Part shown: positions 23,050-30,477 of the stretch, piece after piece
How the letters are laid out: each line of letters opens with the position of its first letter
Position numbering within the stretch: the first letter of the stretch is position 1
Assembly: GCA_963923035.1 (NCBI GenBank)
Contig: CAWUKT010000085.1
Coordinates: 1 to 30,477 of the forward strand
Reading direction: 5' to 3'
Source of the DNA: CAWUKT01 sp963923035
Lineage (GTDB): Bacteria; Bacteroidota; Bacteroidia; J057; JADKCL01
DNA length: 30,477 nucleotides
The notes under the pieces: generated by a model
Told to the model about the DNA's origin: nothing
The model's database searches: none
Seen by the model: only the letters and a program-made list of their open reading frames with translations
Position numbers and translations under genes: made by a program

Positions 23050-24273
23050 ATGCAACGATTGGTCATCATGTGCTGTCTGCTCTGGGGGAGCCTGCCGTTG
23101 TTCGGGCTGTCCCAGCCGGGCTATGTCCAATCTTTGCGCCCGAGCATCCAGGAGATTCCTGCCTACCAGGCCGAAGGCCGCCACAAGTTGGTGAAGATGG
23201 CCTTTGCCGAACACCGAATCCGCAATCCGCGGGTATTTGAGGCCTTGGGTGATTCGGTGGTGCAGCAGGTGGACCTGGTCTTTACCCGTTATCCCTTCCA
23301 CCTCGAAACCTGGGAAATCAATTACGATACCCTGATGGAGCGGCGCTACGCGGCGTTGGAGGAGATATTGCCGCGGGCGTTTCGCACGCCGGGCGTTCAG
23401 TGGCGGGTTGTCTTGCAGACGCAGGGGAAGGATTTGAAAGCGGCCACGAAATTGTTCCACGGCTTTGTGGTGTATTACGGGCCGGGGAAAACAGCGCCGG
23501 AACCCAAGGAGGTGGTGGTCACGGAAGCGCCCAAGATGGAGGAGGTGGAACCGGAGCGGCCGGTGTTGCGGTTTGATACGGCGGAATTGAGGCGGGGCTG
23601 GGAAAATGCGGAAGCGATCCTGGAAGGGGAAAAAGAATTTTATGATTCCACGGCCCTGGCCGTGTTGGCGGCGCATCCGGAGTGGGCGAACATGGTCCTC
23701 GTCGGGGACTGGACCGCGTCGATGTACCGCTACGGCGCCCAGGTCATCCGCCACGTCCGCCAGGGCAGCGATCGGGACCGCGTGCTGGGCTATGTGTTCT
23801 TCAACGACGGCGACGGCAAATACGACGACGAGAAAGAGGTCGGCCTGACCGGTGGCATTTACCATGCACGGGCCGGAAAGGTCACCGAAGTCCAGCGGGC
23901 GGTCAGGTCGGTTCTGATGGGAGGAAATGGCGGGGACCACCGGGAAAATGATTTGGAGGCGGTGGTATACGCGCTGGACGAATTTCCCGACTCCGGCGAA
24001 CTCATTTTGATTGCCGACAACCGCGGACCTGTCCGCGATCTGGTCCTGCTGGAATACATAGACCGCCCGGTCAACATCATTTTATGTGGTGTCTACCACG
24101 AGGAGGTGCAGCCCGACTACTTTACCATCGCCTACCGGACCGGCGGCTCGGTCTATACCCGCGAGCGGGCATTCGAGCAGTTTGACCAGCTTCCCCTCGG
24201 CCCCCAATTCCAATTGGGGGAATACGAATACACCCTGCGGATGGGACGCTTTGTCCGGAAAGAGATCCGCTAA
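23050..24273 (+). CDS. Exported protein with VWA-like domain
   Basis: 407-residue protein with a signal peptide (LVIMCCLLWGSLPLFGLS). The N-terminal ~170 residues are mixed alpha/beta without a recognised domain and end in an acidic/proline linker (APEPKEVVVTEAPKMEEVEPERP). Residues ~213-375 read as a von Willebrand A-like fold: strand MVLVGDWTASM with a DxTxS metal-site pattern (D220, T222, S224), then YVFFNDGDG, the loop GGNGGDHREND (291-301) followed by a helix, strand ELILIADNRG, and VNIILCGV. VWA domains bind proteins through a bound divalent metal. The partner is unknown. It lies 48 nt after the SDR gene on the same strand, and a hairpin (24274-24289) follows it. Confidence 0.75.
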   Translation: MQRLVIMCCLLWGSLPLFGLSQPGYVQSLRPSIQEIPAYQAEGRHKLVKMAFAEHRIRNPRVFEALGDSVVQQVDLVFTRYPFHLETWEINYDTLMERRYAALEEILPRAFRTPGVQWRVVLQTQGKDLKAATKLFHGFVVYYGPGKTAPEPKEVVVTEAPKMEEVEPERPVLRFDTAELRRGWENAEAILEGEKEFYDSTALAVLAAHPEWANMVLVGDWTASMYRYGAQVIRHVRQGSDRDRVLGYVFFNDGDGKYDDEKEVGLTGGIYHARAGKVTEVQRAVRSVLMGGNGGDHRENDLEAVVYALDEFPDSGELILIADNRGPVRDLVLLEYIDRPVNIILCGVYHEEVQPDYFTIAYRTGGSVYTRERAFEQFDQLPLGPQFQLGEYEYTLRMGRFVRKEIR

Positions 24274-24289
24274 ATCTCCGATCGGGGAT
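24274..24289 (+). terminator. Weak terminator-like hairpin after the VWA-like gene
   Basis: ATCTCC (24274-24279) / GGGGAT (24284-24289) with a GATC loop, one G-U pair, directly overlapping the end of the gene. It is followed by AGTTTGTTCATAATTTTTT. Short stem, imperfect U-tract. Confidence 0.4.
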
Positions 24290-24327
24290 AGTTTGTTCAT
24301 AATTTTTTCATCTTAGGCCCAGCGTGT

Positions 24328-24335
24328 TATTTTTG
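24328..24335 (+). promoter_or_regulatory. -7 box for the metalloprotease operon
   Basis: TATTTTTG matches TAnnTTTG exactly and ends 25 nt before the ATG at 24361. No exact TTG lies at the ideal -33 distance. Confidence 0.5.
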
Positions 24336-24360
24336 TGGGAGAATATATTTTCCTGCTATC

Positions 24361-25623
24361 ATGAAATACTTTTACTCTTTTTTCCTCGTCGGGCTATTGG
24401 CCCTCACCGCTACTCTTTCCGCCCAAAACTATGACCATTGTGGCACCATGGACCGTCTGGATTGGAAAATGCAGACCGAACCCCAGTACCGCCACTCGAT
24501 GGAAGCCGCTGAAACCGCAGCGCGCAACTGGCTGGCCGACCACCGCAGCCAGGTGGGCGGAGCAGTGCTGACCATCCCCACGGTCGTCCACATCGTATAC
24601 ACAGCGCCCGAGGAAAACCTATCGGATGCGCAGATCTGGTCCCAAATCGATGTCCTCAACGAGGACTTCCGGATGCTCAACGCGGATACTTCTCTCCGCC
24701 GTCCCGAATTCGATTCCCTTGCTTCCGATTTCGAAATCGAGTTTTGCCTTGCCACCACCGACCCCTTCGGCAATCCAACCACCGGGATCACCCGGACGTC
24801 TTCCTCCGGTGGCCAGCTGCTCGGCTTCTTCGGCCCCCTGGACGATGTCAAGTCCTCCGCCACCGGCGGCATCGAGCCCTGGCCGACCGACAAATACCTG
24901 AACATTTGGGTCTGCAACCTGCTGCCCATCATCGCTGGCTACGCCCAGTTCCCGGGCGATGACCCCGCCACCGACGGCGTTGTGATTGGCTACTCCTTCT
25001 TTGGCCGGACCGGCGACCTGACCCCGCCCTACAACAAGGGACGTACGACCACCCACGAAGTGGGTCACTGGTTGGGCCTCCGCCACATCTGGGGCGATGG
25101 AGACTGCACGATGGACGACTTCGTCGACGATACCCCCAAGGCCGACGCCAACAGCAATGGCGCCTGCTTCGCAGTTAACAATACCTGCGTGGATTCCCTG
25201 TACGATTACATCGACATGGTGGAGAACTACATGGACTATTCCCAGGACAGCTGCATGAATACCTTCACCCACGGACAGAAAGCCCGTTCCTGGTCCTTCC
25301 TGAACACGGACCGCCTCGGCCTCTTCACTTCCAATGGCTGTAGCCTGTCTGTGGCCCGCGATATTCCCCTGGTCCGCGACGACTTGTTCACTTTGTTCCC
25401 CAACCCCGGCACTGAGGTCTGCTACCTCCAGTGGTTCGGTCTGGATGGGGAAGCCATCGAGCTGAACATCATCAACACGCTGGGCCAGAATGTCTACCAC
25501 GAATCGGTCGCTTCTGTCGGACGGAAAACCAAAATTGATTTGTCCGAAATGCCAGCCGGTGCGTATATTGTGAGAGTAGAGTCGGCATCTGGAATCCAGG
25601 TGGAACGGCTCACAATCCGATAA
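24361..25623 (+). CDS. M43 family (cytophagalysin/pappalysin-type) zinc metalloprotease with T9SS tail
   Basis: 420-residue secreted protease. The signal peptide MKYFYSFFLVGLLALTATLSA is followed by a short propeptide-like region containing DHCGTM (a possible Cys switch, Cys27). The metzincin motif HEVGHWLGLRH places zinc ligands at His232, His236 and His242 with catalytic Glu233. The M43 Met-turn is ENYMDYS (Met291), followed by the family's SCMNTFTHGQ. The last ~75 residues (FTLFPNPGTE ... AGAYIVRVESASGIQVERLTI) are a T9SS sorting domain, so the enzyme is surface-anchored or released. It probably cleaves proteins or self-processes. The downstream transglutaminase-like gene starts 25 nt after the stop, so the two form an operon. 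Confidence 0.93.
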   Translation: MKYFYSFFLVGLLALTATLSAQNYDHCGTMDRLDWKMQTEPQYRHSMEAAETAARNWLADHRSQVGGAVLTIPTVVHIVYTAPEENLSDAQIWSQIDVLNEDFRMLNADTSLRRPEFDSLASDFEIEFCLATTDPFGNPTTGITRTSSSGGQLLGFFGPLDDVKSSATGGIEPWPTDKYLNIWVCNLLPIIAGYAQFPGDDPATDGVVIGYSFFGRTGDLTPPYNKGRTTTHEVGHWLGLRHIWGDGDCTMDDFVDDTPKADANSNGACFAVNNTCVDSLYDYIDMVENYMDYSQDSCMNTFTHGQKARSWSFLNTDRLGLFTSNGCSLSVARDIPLVRDDLFTLFPNPGTEVCYLQWFGLDGEAIELNIINTLGQNVYHESVASVGRKTKIDLSEMPAGAYIVRVESASGIQVERLTIR

Positions 25624-25648
25624 ACGCGAAGGACAAAAACAGGATTAC

Positions 25649-26833
25649 ATGACTAAGTGGGTTGGCCGGGCGGCATTGTTGCCCCTGCTAATGGTGTGGT
25701 GTGTCGTAAAAGGAACGGAGGCGCCGAGCGTGACCATCCAGTTCTACTCGTCCACGCTGGAATTCCCCTACTTATATTGTAGCGAGCTGGAAATGGATGG
25801 CCCCGTCTCCCGGGCCATGATCATTGACGCCTACGAGCACCTCCAGAACTGTGATCCCTCCGAGTTCCTGGCCCGCTGCCAGGACTACCGCCGCAATTAC
25901 CAGTTGGGCGATTGGCACTTCTTCGAAATCATTGCCCTGGCGTCCGAGAAGATGTACCAGTCGGAGAAGTTCCAGGCGGTATTTCAGTGGTTCATGCTGC
26001 GAAAGGCCCTCATCGACGCCCAATTGTTCTACCGGGACAACCAGCTGTATGTCTATGCCGCCAGTCCCGATGCCGAGTTCGGATTTTATACCATCGAGCG
26101 GAACCAAAAGCGCTATGTCAACCTGACGGCTTGGCGAGAGGGCGTGGACCTCTACCAACGGCAGACCTATCTGCCGGAATTTCTCATTGACCCCACCGCC
26201 GACCGAAACTTTTGGTTCCACATTTCCTCCCTGCCCAATCTCCCCTCGCCCCGCATCATCCGCCGGAAGATCTATTTTCAGCACAAGGGCCAAACCTTTT
26301 CCTGCGACGTCAACTTGAACAAGGACCACCTGGAAATGATGGACCGCTATCCCTATTATTCCCAGGTCCAGTTCTTCCACATGGACATGTCCGCGGAGGC
26401 CGAGAAGAGCCTGCTCCCCCAATTGGAGGCGTACATGGAGGGTTGGAAGCGGGTGCAAAAAGTGGAATTCCTGTTGTCATTTGTCCGGACCGCCTTCTTC
26501 TACAAAGAAGACCACGAGGAATTTGGACACGAGAAACCCATGAGTCCGGAGCAGACGCTCTACTATTCTTATTCCGATTGTGAGGACCGGTCGGCTCTGT
26601 TCTTTTACCTGGTTCGGCGCTTGCTGGACCTGCCGGTCATCGTCATTGACTTCGATGAGCACGTAGGCGTGGCGATTGAGTTGGCGGAGGTAAAAGGCGA
26701 CTATTTCACCCACAAAGGCCGCCGCTTTGTCTACTGCGAAGCGACCGGACCCGACGACGCCCTGGCCATCGGGGAGATGTGGGACTATGTGCGCAGCCAG
26801 CGGGCGCGGGTACTCACCGAATACCTTCCCTGA
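25649..26833 (+). CDS. Transglutaminase-like (Cys-His) protein, probably exported
   Basis: 394-residue protein with an N-terminal hydrophobic segment (RAALLPLLMVWCVV) acting as signal or anchor. The first ~270 residues are an unassigned beta-rich region. The C-terminal domain contains YSDCEDRSALFFYLVRRLL with Cys311, then DFDEHVGVAIEL with His338, and YCEATGP with Glu364. This is the layout of bacterial transglutaminase-like cysteine proteins, but the usual third-site Asp (as in CDPT) is replaced by Glu. It may be a peptidase, an amide-bond-forming enzyme, or inactive. The N-terminal half is not found on minimal transglutaminase-like proteins. It is co-transcribed with the M43 protease upstream and ends three bases before the convergent hydrolase gene's stop. 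Confidence 0.75.
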   Translation: MTKWVGRAALLPLLMVWCVVKGTEAPSVTIQFYSSTLEFPYLYCSELEMDGPVSRAMIIDAYEHLQNCDPSEFLARCQDYRRNYQLGDWHFFEIIALASEKMYQSEKFQAVFQWFMLRKALIDAQLFYRDNQLYVYAASPDAEFGFYTIERNQKRYVNLTAWREGVDLYQRQTYLPEFLIDPTADRNFWFHISSLPNLPSPRIIRRKIYFQHKGQTFSCDVNLNKDHLEMMDRYPYYSQVQFFHMDMSAEAEKSLLPQLEAYMEGWKRVQKVEFLLSFVRTAFFYKEDHEEFGHEKPMSPEQTLYYSYSDCEDRSALFFYLVRRLLDLPVIVIDFDEHVGVAIELAEVKGDYFTHKGRRFVYCEATGPDDALAIGEMWDYVRSQRARVLTEYLP

Positions 26834-26836
26834 GCC

Positions 26837-28621
26837 CTACCATTTCCACAAACTGAGGAACCAGAGGTCGTTGACGGCCATGCCGTAGACCAACAGGCCA
26901 TTCCAGATTCCCATCACCACCAAAGCGATTTTGAGGAAACCTCCCCCGGCCCGGCGAAAAGTCGAGGCGGTAAAGGCGAGTTGTCCGAGGTAGAGGAGCG
27001 GGATCAAACTGGTCAACAGCAGGATGAGGTAGGCGCTGCCGGAGGCTTCGGTCCAATGCAGAAAGGGCTCCCGAAGAAACAAGGCGAATGCAGCTTCCGC
27101 CGCTCCAAACAAGGTCAAAAAGGGCACGATCAACCACTCCCGGGAGGAAGGCTGGTAACTCGGAACCACTCGACGGGCCAGGACCAAAAGAAGGAACAAT
27201 CCCCCGATAGCGAGCCCACCGTACCGCAGCCCTCGAAATACCGTCGGCCGCGCACAGTTGCACGCCTCGTAGTACTGCATGCCCACCTGCACATAACGGT
27301 TGCCATCTTCACTCTCCCCATAAACCGCCCTGACCGGCCGGTCCATCATGTTCGACAATTGGCCGGGCGCAGTGCGGATGAAGTATTTCCCGCCCAGCTG
27401 AATGAGATCCCCGTCCGCCGCGTCCATCCGAATGACCTGCGTCCAGTTGTCATACCATCCCAGCAAGGCATTCCGGGGATTCGCCCGGGCATAACAGCCC
27501 GCGAATTTCGTCGGGAAGGCTCCCGGATAGGGAGCCGGGACATCGCCCAGGCGCTTCCGTCTCGGGGCGATCACCTGTTGCCGGATGGCCTGGGTCAGGG
27601 GTGTTTCCGCGCTGGGATAATTGCGGAGCTGGTGGTAGACCACCGCAAACCCCCGTTGTTGATCGGGGTACCATTCGAGGCGACTGGTCCAGCCGGGCAC
27701 CTCACCGGTGGCGTAGAAATACGTTTCCTGGCCCCGGGCGCCCCGTTGCAGACCGCTGGTAAAGGCCGGCACGAGATCGGAACGAGGCGCTGAGAGGGTA
27801 TGGGAATGAAATAGAAACGCCAAATGGGTGGAGTCGAGCAAGCCTGTGGCCGGATCAAATGCGGCCAACAGGTAACTCAGGTCGAGGAGCAGCGGACTGT
27901 AATTGTAGGCCGGGGCGTAAATGAACTCCGGCGGGCTGCAATCGGTGATCCTGGACCGGTCAAAGATGCCATAGGCGTCCAAAGGCCGTTGCACGGCCTC
28001 GAGGAGGTATTGGTCCCAGGGGCGACCCGACACCTCGGAGATCAATTGGGCGAGGAGGGCGTAGTTCAAATTGGAGTAGGAGGGAGCCGTCCCGGGGCGC
28101 CAGCGGCAATGGGTGGCCGGCGAGCGGGCTAGAAAGGCAGAAAAGTCCCGGTCCTGCGGCGCCAGGTCGGCGGGATAGAAGTATTCGGAGAAATGGGTAT
28201 CGTCGAAGCCGGAACTGTGTTCCAGCAAGTGGAGGGCGGTCAGGGGCGTTTCGTCTTCCCAGGGGTTGTCGGGCCAGTAGGGTTCGGGCAAATAGGAACG
28301 GAGGGGAGCGTTGAGGTCGAGTAGTTCATCCTGGGCGAGGCGCAGGACGCCGAGTGCGACCAGCACCTTACCCAGGGAGCCGACCGAGAGGAGGCTGACG
28401 TCATGGTTGGGGAGGAGGCAATCGTCTCCCCAGCGCTCCAACTGAAACATGCCGGGACCACTGCTGTCCCGTTTATAGGCACAGTACCAGGCCCCGTCGG
28501 CCTGGTCGTGGTTGCTCCAGGCTTCCGCCAACGATTGGGCCGGCAAGGCCCCCCCGAGCAGCAGCAAGCCCAATGCAATGAACCCCTTACCAAACCAGGA
28601 AACGCGCATGCTGTTCTTCAT
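26837..28621 (-). CDS. Serine hydrolase (class C beta-lactamase/PBP4-like) with C-terminal membrane helices
   Basis: 594-residue protein; the first ATG (28621) and MRVSWF (28609) are both possible starts. The signal peptide ends near ALPAQS. The catalytic domain has SLGK with nucleophile Ser82 and Lys85, and Y182-S-N184 as the second motif, matching class C beta-lactamase-like hydrolases, which act on D-amino-acid peptides or esters. After residue ~454 come four hydrophobic segments (~467-486, 496-516, 530-552, 563-584), making a C-terminal membrane bundle that is uncommon for plain beta-lactamases. The active domain should face the periplasm. The 5' end overlaps the 3' end of the kelch gene by up to 35 nt, so translation is probably coupled. 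Confidence 0.87.
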   Translation of the reverse strand: MKNSMRVSWFGKGFIALGLLLLGGALPAQSLAEAWSNHDQADGAWYCAYKRDSSGPGMFQLERWGDDCLLPNHDVSLLSVGSLGKVLVALGVLRLAQDELLDLNAPLRSYLPEPYWPDNPWEDETPLTALHLLEHSSGFDDTHFSEYFYPADLAPQDRDFSAFLARSPATHCRWRPGTAPSYSNLNYALLAQLISEVSGRPWDQYLLEAVQRPLDAYGIFDRSRITDCSPPEFIYAPAYNYSPLLLDLSYLLAAFDPATGLLDSTHLAFLFHSHTLSAPRSDLVPAFTSGLQRGARGQETYFYATGEVPGWTSRLEWYPDQQRGFAVVYHQLRNYPSAETPLTQAIRQQVIAPRRKRLGDVPAPYPGAFPTKFAGCYARANPRNALLGWYDNWTQVIRMDAADGDLIQLGGKYFIRTAPGQLSNMMDRPVRAVYGESEDGNRYVQVGMQYYEACNCARPTVFRGLRYGGLAIGGLFLLLVLARRVVPSYQPSSREWLIVPFLTLFGAAEAAFALFLREPFLHWTEASGSAYLILLLTSLIPLLYLGQLAFTASTFRRAGGGFLKIALVVMGIWNGLLVYGMAVNDLWFLSLWKW

Positions 28622-29903
28622 TGTGGAGCGTCGCCTTCAGCACATAGGTCCCCGCCGAAAGCGGCCCCGTCCAATCCGAAAGGCGTTGCTGCCATTGTTC
28701 CCCGTCCATTTCCACCCGCCATTTCCCCACCTGTTTTCCTTCCACCGACCACAATTCCAGCCCTGCCATTTGCCCGGCTCCCCCCTTGATTCGCACGACC
28801 GGCTCTTCCCCCATCTGTACCGCCACACGCCAACCGGGTGCCAGCCGTTCTTCCTGACCCACCAGGATCGTATCGACCACGAAGACGCTCACCTGATTCG
28901 TGACCGTCTGGTTTGCGGACATGCCGCCCACCACATAGAATTCATTGCCGTTCACCTCCGCGATGTCCCGCACATCCATCACCGAGTCGGGATTGCGGGC
29001 GTATTCCTCCCAGGTTCCCGTCGCCAGGTCATAGCCGAACGTCCGGCCCGTCTCCACGCTCGGCACGCCATTGTAGCCGATGCCGTCGACATTGTAGGCA
29101 TTGTCAGTGCCGCCGGTCACCACGACACGGCCGCCGAAGCTGAATCCGCCGCCCCGGTAGACCCGCGGGCCCGGGTGCATCCCCAGCGAAGTATAGGTCA
29201 TCAGGGGCTGCCCAATGTCCAGGGTCGCCATGTACACCGCATTGACCAGCACAAAATTGCCCTGGATGCGGACGCCGTCGAGGTAGAGGAGGGTATCGTT
29301 CGAAAGCCCGCCACAATGTCCGAACAGGCCGAGACTGGGGATATTGCCCTTGTTCTGCCATTGGTCGAGGTGGGTATCGTAGACCTGGACGAAGCGCGTA
29401 TTCGTGGTATTGGACCAGCCGGACACGCAGAAGATGAGGCTGTCGTTGTAGACCACCTGCACATGGTCGTCCATGGCGATTGGAATGCTGTCGCCGAGGG
29501 ACCAGGTCTGCGTCAGGGGATCGTAGATGTCCACGCGGGGGCTCGTGAGTTCGTTGCAGTTGGGAAAGACCTTGTAGCCGCCGATCAGATAGACCTTGCC
29601 GTTGACACCGGAAGCGGAGGCCGCGATCCGTCCTTCGGTATCGGGGACATCCGGAATGGCCGACCATTGGTCGGTGAGGGTATTGTATTGGAAGGCTTCC
29701 AGTCGGACGCCGCTGCCGCAGGCCTTGGTGCTGTCGAGTCCCATGAAGCAATAGACAAATGGCGTGTCGTTCACGGTGAGGGAGGTCGTGGCGAGGTTGC
29801 TCCGGGGGACCGGCATGGGCGCGCGGGTCTCCCAATGGCCGACCAATTGGGCGGAGAGGAGCACTGGCCACGCGAGGATGATGGACAGGAGGGCAGATTT
29901 CAT
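28587..29903 (-). CDS. Secreted kelch-repeat protein with degenerate T9SS tail
   Basis: 438-residue protein with a signal peptide (ALLSIILAWPVLLSAQ). Residues ~22-360 hold several kelch-type blades: VYLIGGYKVFPN, VDIYDPLTQTWSLGD, VQVYDTHLDQWQNKG, VVVTGGTDNAYN, FGYDLATGTWEEYA and FYVVGGM. These imply a six- or seven-bladed beta-propeller, usually a binding module. The last ~65 residues (LELWSVEGKQVGKWRVE ... AGTYVLKATLHNEEQHARFLV) resemble a T9SS sorting domain, although its opening NPxxG-type strand is lost. It may therefore be surface-exported. It is transcribed with the serine hydrolase, whose start lies within this gene's 3' end. No catalytic Tyr/Cys pair of galactose oxidase type was noticed. 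Confidence 0.85.
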   Translation of the reverse strand: MKSALLSIILAWPVLLSAQLVGHWETRAPMPVPRSNLATTSLTVNDTPFVYCFMGLDSTKACGSGVRLEAFQYNTLTDQWSAIPDVPDTEGRIAASASGVNGKVYLIGGYKVFPNCNELTSPRVDIYDPLTQTWSLGDSIPIAMDDHVQVVYNDSLIFCVSGWSNTTNTRFVQVYDTHLDQWQNKGNIPSLGLFGHCGGLSNDTLLYLDGVRIQGNFVLVNAVYMATLDIGQPLMTYTSLGMHPGPRVYRGGGFSFGGRVVVTGGTDNAYNVDGIGYNGVPSVETGRTFGYDLATGTWEEYARNPDSVMDVRDIAEVNGNEFYVVGGMSANQTVTNQVSVFVVDTILVGQEERLAPGWRVAVQMGEEPVVRIKGGAGQMAGLELWSVEGKQVGKWRVEMDGEQWQQRLSDWTGPLSAGTYVLKATLHNEEQHARFLVW

Positions 29904-29928
29904 GGAGCAATTTGGACTTTCGAGCGCC

Positions 29929-29936
29929 CAAATTCA
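29929..29936 (-). promoter_or_regulatory. -7-like box for the kelch-hydrolase operon
   Basis: Minus-strand TGAATTTG, one mismatch from TAnnTTTG and identical to the box before the threonine dehydrogenase gene; it ends 25 nt before the ATG at 29903. No good -33 TTG. Confidence 0.4.
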
Positions 29937-30198
29937 AGTCGAATGGGGTTCTCTTTTCACTCTACTTTCAAGGCCAGGGAGGAGTTTGGGTTTTCCTGGA
30001 GGTCCACCATCTTCCCTCTAGTGCCGACTGGTTTGAGCTCGAAGTAGAATGAGGGAGTAAATGGGGGAATGGAAAAAATGTGGAAGTGGGCAAATGGATC
30101 GGTAGGGTCGAAGGGGAAGGGAAATTTGAGAATGCAAGGAATGTGAAGGTGTGAAAATGGATGGGGAGGGTCGATGGGGTACCTCTCGGGGAGATTTA

Positions 30199-30243
30199 AT
30201 TCGGGTTGGAGGTGGGGAGAGGGTAGGAACGAGGTGGGGGGGA
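30199..30243 (+). repeat. Left copy of a flanking G-rich direct repeat
   Basis: Begins ATTCGGGTTGGAGGTGGGGA and continues with GAGGT followed by a G-run. A diverged second copy begins at 30391 (ATTCGGCTTGGAGGTAGGGG) and also continues to GAGGT plus G-runs. The two bracket the 21-bp array. Confidence 0.55.
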
Positions 30244-30411
30244 GTGCCTCCAACCCAAATACAATTCGCCCTGGACCCTAATTCATTCGGCTCCAACCCT
30301 AATTAACGGACCTCTGAGGTCAATGAATTCGCCTAAAAGCTCGATTCATTCGCCGTGAAGGTCAATATCATTCGCATCGATGGCAAGTCTATTCGGCTTG
30401 GAGGTAGGGGG
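30243..30411 (+). repeat. Degenerate 21-bp tandem array
   Basis: Eight related units start at 30243, 30264, 30285, 30306, 30327, 30348, 30370 and 30391; all steps are 21 bp except one of 22. Six begin ATTCG(C/G); the units at 30243 and 30306 are degenerate at this position. Other recurring pieces are CTCCAACCC (units 30243 and 30285), CCCTAATT (30264 and 30285) and GAGGTCAAT / AAGGTCAAT (30306 and 30348). GACCTCTGAGGTC at 30309-30321 is a perfect 6+1+6 palindrome. No long open frame follows the units. Confidence 0.7.
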
Positions 30412-30437
30412 GAGGGGGCAAAGAGGTGGGGAGGGGG
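30407..30437 (+). other. Potential G-quadruplex
   Basis: Four G-runs of 6, 5, 4 and 5 (30407-30412, 30414-30418, 30428-30431, 30433-30437) are separated by loops of 1, 9 and 1 nt. This fits an intramolecular quadruplex pattern with one long loop. It forms the end of the right flanking repeat. Confidence 0.45.
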
Positions 30438-30477
30438 CATACGTGTCCCGTTTAACTTCAGAAACAGCTTTTGGAAC

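Larger units (their letters stand above)
29904..30477. other. Gene-free 574-bp region: purine tract and repeats
   Basis: No credible gene. From ~30040 to 30243 the plus strand is almost free of C and dominated by G and A, so the sense strand of the kelch gene is pyrimidine-rich upstream of its promoter. Then comes a 21-bp periodic array (30243-30411) and G-runs to 30437. The last 40 bp contain nothing I can assign. Confidence 0.6.

Noticed and set aside
22138..23940. 600-codon open frame on the minus strand
   Set aside because: It lies antisense to the SDR and VWA-like genes, both of which have clear family features. The translation is low-complexity H/R/G/L-rich and typical of a shadow in GC-rich DNA.
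28512..30047. 511-codon open frame on the plus strand
   Set aside because: Antisense to the kelch gene and the start of the hydrolase gene; no domain or signal features, His/Val/Asp-rich shadow composition.

Overview
The window looks like chromosomal DNA from a GC-rich member of the Bacteroidota, most likely a Saprospiria/Lewinella-type organism. This is inferred from gene content, not from a marker gene. The evidence is several secreted proteins with C-terminal type IX secretion (T9SS) sorting domains, family types common in this phylum (GWxTD, WbqC, GSCFA, SDR-type threonine dehydrogenase), and TAnnTTTG-like -7 boxes. I found no rRNA, tRNA, phage, transposase or CRISPR. I recognise 20 protein-coding genes.

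Layout. 62-3850 (minus): two tandem paralogous beta-helix T9SS cargo proteins. 4105-5550 (minus): a GWxTD protein, divergent from a WbqC-family gene (5653-6270, plus). The WbqC gene meets an FAD amine-oxidase lipoprotein gene (6271-7632, minus) end to end with no spacer. 7713-9974 (minus): a bifunctional class A penicillin-binding protein. 10167-11509 (plus): a possible SUKH-like protein and an unknown winged-helix-like protein that share an identical 12-bp motif at the same distance from their start codons. The second gene is followed by a perfectly phased array of fifteen 21-bp units (11519-11833). 12049-15294 (minus): a surface operon with a T9SS protein and a fibre-like protein. 15938-16878 (minus): a two-gene overlapping unit (two-helix membrane protein and SRPBCC protein). 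17025-20599 (plus): an S41 peptidase, then a coupled DUF368 (undecaprenyl-phosphate translocase family)/GSCFA pair. 21069-22034 (minus): SDR-type L-threonine dehydrogenase. 22240-26833 (plus): an SDR oxidoreductase, a VWA-like exported protein, an M43 metalloprotease with a T9SS tail, and a transglutaminase-like protein. 26837-29903 (minus): a membrane-anchored class C beta-lactamase-like hydrolase and a kelch protein, with overlapping reading frames. 29904-30477 is gene-free. It holds a long purine-rich tract, a second and more degenerate 21-bp repeat array, and G-runs able to form a quadruplex.

Functionally the window is dominated by the cell envelope: exported adhesin-like proteins, secreted peptidases, peptidoglycan synthesis (PBP1A) and lipid-carrier recycling (DUF368). 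No complete known defence or biosynthetic system is visible. The most unusual structure is the pair of unrelated-looking intergenic arrays that share a 21-bp period. The first lies in the same reading frame as the gene before it, directly after that gene's TGA stop.
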